This document shows, in pieces, positions 1-7,334 of a DNA stretch of 49,035 nt. Below the pieces are notes generated by a model, which made no database searches, was not told the DNA's origin, and saw nothing but the letters and a program-made list of their open reading frames with translations. The translations under genes and the position numbers were made by a program. Position 1 is the stretch's first letter, and every line of letters starts with the position of its first letter. The stretch covers positions 1 to 49,035 of the forward strand of contig JAKFUT010000261.1 of NCBI GenBank assembly GCA_021732565.1, written 5' to 3'. Source of the DNA: Candidatus Obscuribacterales bacterium. GTDB taxonomy: Bacteria; Cyanobacteriota; Vampirovibrionia; Obscuribacterales; Obscuribacteraceae.

Positions 1-681
1 ATCCTTCGCAGGTATGCGATTTGTCTTAGCCGTCAGGGAGTCTCCGGGATTTATATCTTGATTTGAAATGAGATAGTAGTCGCTCCCGTAGAAACTCATA
101 AAATTTCTTGGTTCCTCACGGGTGACTCTTGCATCTATGACTTGGTTTGCGCCAATGCAGGAATCGGATGCCCTTCCCCACAGAGCCTGGTCGTTCACTA
201 CCGCGTATTGTGGTAGTGCTGAGGTAACTTCGATCAGTTGGACATTAGTTGAAAGAAACCGATCGCCTGGACTTATGGCGGTTCTGGCCACCGCTACCCT
301 ATGCTTCTGAGCACTCTGCTCTACTTGACCGGTTGTAGTAAAGGTTGACGTCAACAGTGGAGGGATGGTGACTAAAGCGCGTTGGTGGTCTTGAAGTGGT
401 CTGTCTTTCACATACTTCACGTAAAGCCCTATCAAAAGAGGGGTTATCGCAATCAGGATCATGACTTTGGTGATCAGCGACCATCTCAGGGGTACTCTCG
501 TGTTATTTCTTGCCGTCGGTACTGCTGTGGCAGATGGAACAATTTCCGAATTCGCCTGCGGAGAATCTAGAACCGAAATTGGGTTTACTGAGGGATCAAC
601 TAACTGTTCCGGATTTGAACCTTCGACTAAATTGACTTTGCAAGTCATGGCTTCTCTGTTTTCGACATCGACATGGTTCAT
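1..681 (-). CDS. SAF-domain (CpaB-like) membrane protein, 3' end cut by window edge
   Basis: An open frame runs leftward from an ATG at 681 to the window edge without a stop (227 codons), so the C-terminus is missing. Residues about 1-65 are polar and likely cytoplasmic, about 68-89 form one hydrophobic helix, and about 129-185 read as a SAF domain (VAVARTAISPGDRF, later LWGRA and IGANQVI). A second SAF-like start follows at about 203 (YYLISNQDINPGDSL). In known families this order (one N-terminal helix, then SAF) occurs in CpaB/RcpC proteins of Flp/Tad pilus assembly and in some other periplasmic proteins; no pilus gene is visible here, so the pilus role is inference. An AAGG motif lies about 12 bases before the ATG; an internal ATG (residue 12) is an alternative start. 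Confidence 0.72.
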   Translation of the reverse strand, partial: MNHVDVENREAMTCKVNLVEGSNPEQLVDPSVNPISVLDSPQANSEIVPSATAVPTARNNTRVPLRWSLITKVMILIAITPLLIGLYVKYVKDRPLQDHQRALVTIPPLLTSTFTTTGQVEQSAQKHRVAVARTAISPGDRFLSTNVQLIEVTSALPQYAVVNDQALWGRASDSCIGANQVIDARVTREEPRNFMSFYGSDYYLISNQDINPGDSLTAKTNRIPAKD

Positions 682-828
682 AGGACCTACCTTAATTCAG
701 CGAAACCACGATGGTAGAAACGACTTGGTTCAACTATTGCCATCGTACTCTGTGCCTCTTTTCTTAAACCCGGTCACCAAGTGGACTAACCGTTGAATGA
801 GCGCCAGGTTATGTTTCGTCAAAAAATC

Positions 829-1413
829 TTAATTCTTGTGCACCACAAGATCATCCAGGCTGATCTCAGATTCGCCGGGTTTCTCGTTGATCCTGTCGAG
901 CAGACCTAAAAGGTTGTCTTGATCTGTGAAATCACGAATCCAGATGAATTGTTTGTCCGAGGTTTCATCGTCGCGATAGCGCAAAATGACTGGTCTGGTG
1001 TGCCGAGGAAATATCCACATTAGCTTAAGCACCAGTAATAGTGCTCCAATTCTTCCACACCCGCTCGGCGGTTGATATCTATCAGACAATATGCGCTTTG
1101 TTGCCCGCATCGCGCAGCAGTATGGTGAAAAATCGAGAAAGACAATCGTGTCGGCTGCATCGAAACATTGTGACGAGACACCATCTATAATCCATTGCTC
1201 GCCGGCAAGCAGCGGCGTCAGTCGAGCGACTGTTTCTGCTTGCGATAATCGCTGCCAGCCCGGCTGCCAGATAATTTCGTCAAGATGATGCACCGTCAGA
1301 CCGAGATGCGTTCCCAGTATGTTACTGAGTGTGGTTTTTCCCGCTCCTGTATTGCCCGTTACAACGATTCTTTTTGCATGGTGGAACACTTTTGTGCAGT
1401 CCGGTTTTCGCAA
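829..1413 (-). CDS. P-loop NTPase, adenylate-kinase-like / FlaR-like
   Basis: The 194-residue product carries a Walker A motif GNTGAGKTTL near residues 20-29, followed by HHLDEIIWQPGW, then IIDG and a hydrophobic strand IVFLDF typical of small nucleoside or nucleotide kinase folds. This arrangement matches proteins often annotated as topology modulation protein (FlaR) or adenylate kinase-like; the true substrate is unknown. The longest frame begins with TTG at 1413, with no clear ribosome site; a GTG at 1389 would start closer to the first beta strand and is an equally good start. It lies upstream of the SAF-domain gene on the same strand with a 147-base gap, so a shared transcript is possible but not shown. 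Confidence 0.8.
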   Translation of the reverse strand: MRKPDCTKVFHHAKRIVVTGNTGAGKTTLSNILGTHLGLTVHHLDEIIWQPGWQRLSQAETVARLTPLLAGEQWIIDGVSSQCFDAADTIVFLDFSPYCCAMRATKRILSDRYQPPSGCGRIGALLLVLKLMWIFPRHTRPVILRYRDDETSDKQFIWIRDFTDQDNLLGLLDRINEKPGESEISLDDLVVHKN

Positions 1414-1538
1414 GGTGAAGTCAAAACGACCAATGGCCTTATCCGAACATTTTATAGTGAACTGGTTAGTAAAATTGGATCCGGGGCGAACGCGTCCAAC
1501 CCATTATCCGCGCATCACGCTGAAAAAGTCCGCGTGAA

Positions 1539-2054
1539 CTAACTAAACATGTTGGCGTCGCGGAGAAATTCAATTGCCCGATTGACAGCACTGGGAGTCG
1601 CCAGACCGATGGCGATTGGAATAAGACCAAGAACAGCCGTACTGAGTTTGTTGGTCTTGCGAAAGAGGGCAACCAGCAACAAACTTATTCCGGCGGTAAT
1701 GCAAAGAATCTCGGCGCCATTGGCTCCAATATTGAACAGAGCTTCTAGCATGGCCAAATTGTTTACTCTTACCGTGCCTGCGGTATTCACGCCTGCAATT
1801 ACCGTACTGTCGCTACCTTGGTCTGTGCCGACGGCTTGCTTGGTGTTGCTTTGATTTGCCGTCGTTTGAGATGAGATTTTAGTCGATGTTTGAGGTATGG
1901 CCTTTGCCACTGAAGGCTGGTTGCTCTGAGAATTGCCAGCGCCTTCGGAGCTCTTTTGATTAGTGGCAATATATTGACAGTGAGAGGGTGCACAAAAGAA
2001 GAATGCCGAAAGGATGATCGCTGCAAGCAGGTGATTTCTCAAAGATACAGCCAT
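1539..2054 (-). CDS. Small exported membrane protein with a duplicated-in-genome C-terminal module
   Basis: I start this at the ATG at 2054 because GGAG sits five bases upstream; an in-frame ATG at 2087 lacks such a site. The N-terminus (MAVSLRNHLL then a hydrophobic core ending FFFCAPSHCQ) looks like a signal peptide. Residues about 26-84 are Ser/Thr/Gln/Asn rich and probably a flexible linker. Residues about 85-171 contain IAGVNTAGTVRVNNLA, NIGANGAE and two hydrophobic helices. The same module, with 22 of its first 32 residues identical, ends the 943-residue protein at 25822-28653. The function is unknown; a membrane anchor or oligomerisation module is a guess. It is divergent from dapB, 573 bases away. 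Confidence 0.8.
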   Translation of the reverse strand: MAVSLRNHLLAAIILSAFFFCAPSHCQYIATNQKSSEGAGNSQSNQPSVAKAIPQTSTKISSQTTANQSNTKQAVGTDQGSDSTVIAGVNTAGTVRVNNLAMLEALFNIGANGAEILCITAGISLLLVALFRKTNKLSTAVLGLIPIAIGLATPSAVNRAIEFLRDANMFS

Positions 2055-2627
2055 TACGTCTCCATATGCGACAGGCGCAGACATCACACAAAACTGGAAT
2101 AACTCTATGAGACTACAACGGCTCCCATCCGGTGTCTAGATCAAACACTGGAACAGTGCCTTTTGATGACTAGTGGCACCCGGAATGGCATGACTCCAGT
2201 CATGAATATTCCCGGGCTTTTTACACGAAGTCCTCTAAGTCGGTGATTTACATCATGATGCAGACAAAATAAGAAAAGTGCTACCGCGTTTTACGTACAC
2301 AGAGTTTACGAATGAATGAAAATTTATGTAATTCGCTTTGTTCAAAGAACTCCCAGCGATAACACCTGTCTAGTCGGTCTTCATCGGCGTTTGCCAGCGA
2401 ATTTACAAGGAATCCGGGCACAGGATTGCAAAGAGTTATTCACCGCGCCTGCCATTTCGGAATCTGCAGAGATCTCTCGGACTTGAGGCTGAGGGTGAAT
2501 TCCCCTTTACAGCAGGGCGTTTCGGCGTGCCAAACAGCACGGAATGCGCTACACTGCTAGTGCCAGAAAAAATTTGAGTTCGTTCGCTTTCCCGTCATTT
2601 CGTGTCGGGACTAAAGGGACTGTTTTG
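2055..2627. other. Long divergent intergenic region upstream of dapB
   Basis: This stretch separates the small membrane protein (minus) from dapB (plus). No convincing ORF is present. It contains an intrinsic-terminator-like hairpin at 2179-2222 oriented with the plus strand. A leader RNA or attenuator controlling dapB is conceivable, but I could not recognise a lysine riboswitch or another known riboswitch core. Confidence 0.5.
2179..2222 (+). terminator. Orphan intrinsic-terminator-like hairpin upstream of dapB
   Basis: The outer stem pairs CCCGGAAT (2179-2186) with ATTCCCGGG (2208-2216, one bulged C). The inner stem ATGAC-TCCA-GTCAT spans 2190-2203. Five T residues follow at 2218-2222. 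No plus-strand gene lies upstream, so it may end a small RNA or act as an attenuator in a long dapB leader. Confidence 0.5.
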
Positions 2628-3485
2628 ATGACAAAACCGATTCGTGTAGTTCTTGCCGGCATCAATGGTCGCATGGGACGTCTCAGTAGTCGGATCATAG
2701 CCGATAATGCTGATTTCGACCTTGCGGGAGCGATTGGACGGCCTGGTTCTTCCTACATAGGAAAAGACGTGGGCGAGGTAATACAGTACGAGCTGATGAG
2801 CGTGGTTGTGTCAGACAATGTCGCCGCCGCCATGAATAACGCGGATGTCTTGCTCGATTTTACAGTCGCAAGCAGTTCGGTGGAACATGCAAGAATCGCC
2901 ATTCAAAACGGAGTGCGTCCGGTCATAGGTACCTCCGGAATTAGTGATGAAGCCGCCGCGGAACTAAGTAAGCTTGCTGCAAGCAAACAATTGGGCGCGC
3001 TTATTGTTCCAAACTTTTCCCTGGGTGCAGTGGTCATGATGGAGTTTGCGCGACAAGCTGGCAATTTCTTTGAAAACGTCGAGATTATTGAAATGCACCA
3101 TACGCGCAAACTCGATGCTCCTTCAGGCACGGCGATGCACACGGTCAAAAAACTTGCATCCACCGGCACTTTGTTCAATCGCAAGGAAGTAGATGAGCAT
3201 GAGTTGCTGCCCGGTGCGCGCGGAGCTTCCGCACAGAATGGAGTGCGGGTACATTCTCTGCGATTGCCCGGCCTTATCTCGCATCAAGAAGTTATCTTTG
3301 GTTCTCCCGGTGAGCTTTTGACAATCAAACACGATAGCTTTAATACGGATTGCTTCGTAACTGGAATCCGGTTGGCACTAAATGCGGTGATGCATCTTTC
3401 ATCACTTCAGGTGGGCCTCGACAAAATCATGCGGTGGAACGACCATTCCGTTTCCGTTCCTGAACCTACAAAGTCAATACACTAG
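2628..3485 (+). CDS. dapB: 4-hydroxy-tetrahydrodipicolinate reductase
   Basis: This cytoplasmic enzyme reduces 4-hydroxy-tetrahydrodipicolinate with NAD(P)H in the diaminopimelate/lysine pathway. The nucleotide-binding motif GINGRMG is at residues 11-17, LLDFT at 75-79, the catalytic region EMHHTRKLDAPSGTA at about 155-169 with the His pair at 157-158 and Lys161, and the conserved GTSG at 101-104. I place the start at the ATG at 2628 because AAAGGGA lies eight bases upstream; the longer frame from 2544 adds 28 residues with no ribosome site or family support. The resulting 285 residues are slightly longer than the usual 265-275. It leads a plus-strand cluster with asd, dapA and rnj; the gap to asd is 19 bases. 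Confidence 0.96.
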   Translation: MTKPIRVVLAGINGRMGRLSSRIIADNADFDLAGAIGRPGSSYIGKDVGEVIQYELMSVVVSDNVAAAMNNADVLLDFTVASSSVEHARIAIQNGVRPVIGTSGISDEAAAELSKLAASKQLGALIVPNFSLGAVVMMEFARQAGNFFENVEIIEMHHTRKLDAPSGTAMHTVKKLASTGTLFNRKEVDEHELLPGARGASAQNGVRVHSLRLPGLISHQEVIFGSPGELLTIKHDSFNTDCFVTGIRLALNAVMHLSSLQVGLDKIMRWNDHSVSVPEPTKSIH

Positions 3486-3504
3486 AGAGATTGGAGAGTT
3501 GAAC

Positions 3505-4548
3505 ATGGTCAAAGCGGGCAAAGAGATCAACGTCGCCATACTCGGAGCAACGGGGAGAGTCGGGCAAGAGTTAATTAAAATCCTGGAGCAACGGAATTTT
3601 CCTGTCAAAGAGTTCCGCCCTCTTGCTAGTGCCCGGTCCAAAGACACCACTGTCACCTTCAACGGTAAACCGTATGTTGTGCAAGAACCTTCTGAGCAAG
3701 CTTTTGCCGGTATCGATCTGGTGTTGGCATCCGCCGGTGCTGAAATAAGTGAACACCTGGCTCCCCTGGCTGTTAAACAGGGAGCTTGCGTAATCGATAA
3801 CTCAAATGCTTTCAGAATGGATCCAAATGTACCGCTAGTGGTGCCCGAGGTTAACGGTGAAGCTCTTCACAGTCATAAAGGAATCGTCGCTAATCCCAAT
3901 TGCACCACCGCTCAACTCGTCGCAGCACTCAAGCCCATACACGATGCGGCCGGTCTTACGCGAGTAATAGTCTCGAGCTATCAATCGGTTAGCGGAGCAG
4001 GGAAAGAAGCGATGGACGAACTGGAAGCTCAGACTCGTGCTCTCATGAACGGGGGGGACTATCCGCCTCAGGTTTTTCAGCGTCAAATAGCGTTCAATTT
4101 GATTCCACACATCGACAAGTTTCTTCCCAATGGATACACCAAAGAAGAAATGAAGGTTGTTCAGGAAACTCAGAAGATTCTTGGTTTGCCGAATTTGCCC
4201 GTGACTTGCACTGCCGTTCGAGTGCCGATTCTCATTAGCCATAGCGAGGCTGTTCTTGTCGAGCTGGAAAGACCATTAAGCCCGCAACAAGCGCGCGAAG
4301 CGTTAGCGAGTAGTCCAATTGTCGAAGTTTGGGATGATCCTGAGAAAGGCATCTATCCCACTCCCATAGAAGCAGCAGGAGAAGATCCTGTCTACGTAGG
4401 CAGAATTCGTCACGACACTTCCTCGTCAAATGGACTGCACATGTGGGTTGTGGCCGACAATCTTCGTATCGGTGCTGCACTGAATGCGGTGCGTATCGCA
4501 GAATACATGTTGGAACATGATCTGCTGAAAACCCCGGTATCCGCCTAG
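3505..4548 (+). CDS. asd: Aspartate-semialdehyde dehydrogenase
   Basis: This enzyme converts aspartyl-4-phosphate to aspartate semialdehyde with NADPH, the branch point to lysine, threonine and methionine. GATGRVGQ (residues 14-21) is the nucleotide-binding loop, NPNCTT carries the nucleophile Cys133, SSYQSVSGAG holds the conserved Gln160, and VRVPILISHSE provides Arg239 and His246. The 347-residue length is normal. I chose ATG 3505 because GGAG at 3493-3496 is eight bases upstream; the TTG at 3499 would be too close. It sits between dapB and dapA (31-base gap to dapA) and supplies the substrate of DapA. The aspartokinase needed upstream is not in the window. Confidence 0.97.
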   Translation: MVKAGKEINVAILGATGRVGQELIKILEQRNFPVKEFRPLASARSKDTTVTFNGKPYVVQEPSEQAFAGIDLVLASAGAEISEHLAPLAVKQGACVIDNSNAFRMDPNVPLVVPEVNGEALHSHKGIVANPNCTTAQLVAALKPIHDAAGLTRVIVSSYQSVSGAGKEAMDELEAQTRALMNGGDYPPQVFQRQIAFNLIPHIDKFLPNGYTKEEMKVVQETQKILGLPNLPVTCTAVRVPILISHSEAVLVELERPLSPQQAREALASSPIVEVWDDPEKGIYPTPIEAAGEDPVYVGRIRHDTSSSNGLHMWVVADNLRIGAALNAVRIAEYMLEHDLLKTPVSA

Positions 4549-4579
4549 TTTTCGCATTAACGGGAGAGAGGGTAAAAAC

Positions 4580-5506
4580 GTGATTGGCACAGACGACGAG
4601 TTATTCGGCAGAGTGGTAACTGCCATGGTTACTCCCTTTGATGATAATTCAGAAATCGATTATGCAGCAGTGGAACGGCTCGTCGAACACTTACTGTCTA
4701 ATGGCACAACCGCTATCGTGGTATCTGGAACCACCGGCGAAAGCCCTGTCTTGGACGACGAAGAGAAGCGGGAACTCTTGAAGTTCGTGGTGGCCAGAGT
4801 GAAGAAACGTGTCCCCGTAATAATGGGAACCGGTTCTAATGACACGGCTAAGTCGATAAAAGCTTCTAGAGAAGCCGAATCACTCGGCGCAGACGCACTT
4901 CTAACTGTTGCACCTTATTACAACAAACCGAATCAAGACGGATTGAAAGCTCATTTTTCCGCCATCGCCTCTACCACTGCGCTTCCTTTAATGCTGTACA
5001 ACATTCCCGGACGCACTGGAATCAATATTGCACCGGAGACCACATTGGCGTTAGCCGAGCAGTGCCCTAATATTCGTGCACTGAAAGACTCCACAGGCAG
5101 TCTTGACCAGGCGCAGGATGTTGCACGGCTGGCCCCGTCGAACTTTCGGTTGTATTCCGGTGATGATTACCTTACCCTTCCGCTTCTCTCTGTGGGAGCA
5201 TGTGGTGTTGTAAGCGTCGCCAGCCATATTGCAGGTTCTGAAATCAGACGAATGATTGATCTGTTTTTCGAAGGCAAATGCAATGATGCACGTATGTTGC
5301 ATTATCGATGGCTGCCTGTTTTCAAAGGGCTATTTACCGCCCCGAATCCGACCTGCGTAAAATATGCACTGTCGCAGCTCGGTATTTGCAAATCCAACTT
5401 GCGTTTGCCGCTTGTTCCTCTATCTGAATCGCAAAGAAAAGCGATGGATGAGTTGCTGCGCGATGTTAAACAGCAAGGCGGTCATAGAGTGGCTGCTTCT
5501 TCTTAG
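4580..5506 (+). CDS. dapA: 4-hydroxy-tetrahydrodipicolinate synthase
   Basis: This class I aldolase condenses pyruvate with aspartate semialdehyde, the committed step to diaminopimelate. Visible family motifs are VSGTTGESP (residues 48-56), APYYNKPNQDG (111-121), LYNIPGRTG with Tyr140, and IRALKDSTG with the Schiff-base Lys169. The 308-residue product is close to the usual 290-300. The start is GTG at 4580 with a purine-rich GAGAGAGG site seven bases upstream. The gene follows asd by 31 bases and precedes rnj by 20 bases, so co-transcription of all four is very likely. Diaminopimelate serves both lysine and peptidoglycan. Confidence 0.97.
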   Translation: MIGTDDELFGRVVTAMVTPFDDNSEIDYAAVERLVEHLLSNGTTAIVVSGTTGESPVLDDEEKRELLKFVVARVKKRVPVIMGTGSNDTAKSIKASREAESLGADALLTVAPYYNKPNQDGLKAHFSAIASTTALPLMLYNIPGRTGINIAPETTLALAEQCPNIRALKDSTGSLDQAQDVARLAPSNFRLYSGDDYLTLPLLSVGACGVVSVASHIAGSEIRRMIDLFFEGKCNDARMLHYRWLPVFKGLFTAPNPTCVKYALSQLGICKSNLRLPLVPLSESQRKAMDELLRDVKQQGGHRVAASS

Positions 5507-5526
5507 TACATCTTGGAGTCGTAAGA

Positions 5527-7281
5527 GTGACAAGTGAAAAGGTATCTCGCAGCCCCGGACCGGGTGCGGCGAACAGTCTAAAAATAATACCGCTGGGCGG
5601 ACTTGGCGAAATCGGCAAGAACACCATGGCACTCATGTACGGCAACGACATGATACTGGTCGACGCCGGGCTGGGCTTTCCGTCGGAGGATATGCTGGGC
5701 GTTGATATCGTTTTGCCGGACATTTCTTTCCTGAAAGAGCATCAGAGCAAATTAAGAGGTCTGGCCATCACCCACGGTCATGAAGATCACATCGGCGGTG
5801 TCCCCTATCTGTTGAGAGACGTTGATGTTCCTGTTATTTACGGGCCTGCGCTGGCGTTGGGCTTGCTGGAAGAGAAACTAAAAGATGTTGGATTGCAGGA
5901 ACGCACCACAATGCGCACTGTTCGCCCACGCCAGCAGGCTCGCATGGGGTGTTTCACAGTTACGTTTATTCGCGCTACGCACTCAATTGCCGACTCATTC
6001 AGCCTCATCATAAAGACACCGATTGGCACCATTGTCCACACGGGTGATTTTAAATTCGATTTCACTCCGGTGGATGGAGAACTGTATGACATAGCCAGCC
6101 TCACCTCTGCCGCTGAAGAAGATGGCATTTTGCTGTTGATGAGCGATAGCACCAACACGGAACGAGACGGTTACACCCCTTCCGAGAAAACTGTCTGGAA
6201 GAAGTTAGATGAAGTCTTTGCCAATGCGAAGAAACGCATTATCGTAACAACGTTCGCAAGCAACGTTCATCGTATGCGACAGATAATGCAAGCCGCGATG
6301 AAGTATGAACGCAAGGTCGCCATATTGGGTCGGTCTATGCTTAATCTTGCGGGTATTGCACGGGAATTAGGCTACATGAATTTTCCCGACGGATTGCTTG
6401 TAAAAATCGATGAAATGAATAGGCTTCCTCACGATAAAGTCGTGATCATGACCACCGGCAGTCAGGGTGAACCACTATCAGCTCTTACTCGAATCGCCCG
6501 CAACGAGCACAAGCAAGTTAAGATCGTTCCCGGTGATACCGTCATAGTATCTGCCACACCCATTCCTGGAAATGAACGTTCCATTGCTAATACAATCAAC
6601 TTGTTGTTTGTTCGCGGTGCCGACGTAATTTATGGACGTGACGCCGGTGTTCATGTGTCAGGTCATGCTTGTCGTGAAGAGCAAAAATTGATGATCAACT
6701 TGTGTAAACCGAAATTCTTTATGCCGGTGCATGGTGAATATCGAATGCTGGTGAAACATTGCGAGCTGGCTACTGATTGCGGAGTGGCCGCGGAGAATAC
6801 ATTTGTAATGGATAACGGCGATATCCTCGAGCTGTTTCGTGATCGCGGCCAGAAGATCGGCAGAGTGAAATCGGGAGTTATTCTTATCGATAACAACACG
6901 GCGTGGCCCATCGATCACCAGACTGTTCTCGATCGCCAATTGCTCGCAGAGGATGGCGTAGTGAACATTGCACTGACGATCTCCACCGACAAGAAAGTAC
7001 TGATAGGTCCCGACATAAGTATTCGCGGCTTGATACTACCGCGCGGAGTGTCAGCGGAGGAGTTCCTGGATCAGCTCAAGCAAGACATCGAGAGGATACT
7101 TGACAAGGACCCGGCGGTTGAGAAGCTGGGAGGTATCGACCTGAAGAATTATCTGTTAGGTGCCATTAACAAACACTTTTTCGAGTCAATGAAATCACAA
7201 CCGCTGGTGCAACTGCTCCTCAATGAGGTTGCCCTTCGAGAAGAGCCCTGTCATTCAGTGCCGCCCCTCACCCCACCCTGA
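5527..7281 (+). CDS. rnj: Ribonuclease J (metallo-beta-lactamase/beta-CASP)
   Basis: The 584-residue protein matches RNase J, an RNA-decay and processing nuclease with 5' exonuclease and endonuclease activity. IIPLGGLGEIGKNT (residues 20-33) is the typical start, HGHEDH (83-88) is the zinc-binding HxHxDH motif, HTGDFKFD carries further metal ligands, TGSQGEP and the beta-CASP region follow at mid-protein, SGHA and MPVHGEYRML mark the late motifs, and a C-terminal domain completes it. It starts at GTG 5527 with GGAG eight bases upstream. Linkage of dapA and an RNase J gene is known in several phyla, including cyanobacteria and Firmicutes. The gene converges on the Ser/Thr kinase with a 53-base gap in which I see no clear terminator. 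Confidence 0.95.
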   Translation: MTSEKVSRSPGPGAANSLKIIPLGGLGEIGKNTMALMYGNDMILVDAGLGFPSEDMLGVDIVLPDISFLKEHQSKLRGLAITHGHEDHIGGVPYLLRDVDVPVIYGPALALGLLEEKLKDVGLQERTTMRTVRPRQQARMGCFTVTFIRATHSIADSFSLIIKTPIGTIVHTGDFKFDFTPVDGELYDIASLTSAAEEDGILLLMSDSTNTERDGYTPSEKTVWKKLDEVFANAKKRIIVTTFASNVHRMRQIMQAAMKYERKVAILGRSMLNLAGIARELGYMNFPDGLLVKIDEMNRLPHDKVVIMTTGSQGEPLSALTRIARNEHKQVKIVPGDTVIVSATPIPGNERSIANTINLLFVRGADVIYGRDAGVHVSGHACREEQKLMINLCKPKFFMPVHGEYRMLVKHCELATDCGVAAENTFVMDNGDILELFRDRGQKIGRVKSGVILIDNNTAWPIDHQTVLDRQLLAEDGVVNIALTISTDKKVLIGPDISIRGLILPRGVSAEEFLDQLKQDIERILDKDPAVEKLGGIDLKNYLLGAINKHFFESMKSQPLVQLLLNEVALREEPCHSVPPLTPP

Positions 7282-7334
7282 TTCATTGAAAGACGCCTGA
7301 ATAGAAGGTGGTGACGATGAGAGAGGCATATCAT

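Noticed and set aside
461-796. Plus-strand ORF of 111 codons
   Set aside because: It lies opposite the SAF-domain gene, has no ribosome site, and its translation has no domain character; the minus-strand frame explains the region.
2055-2627. Lysine riboswitch in front of dapB
   Set aside because: The gap is long enough, but I could not find the conserved core; only an orphan hairpin is reported.
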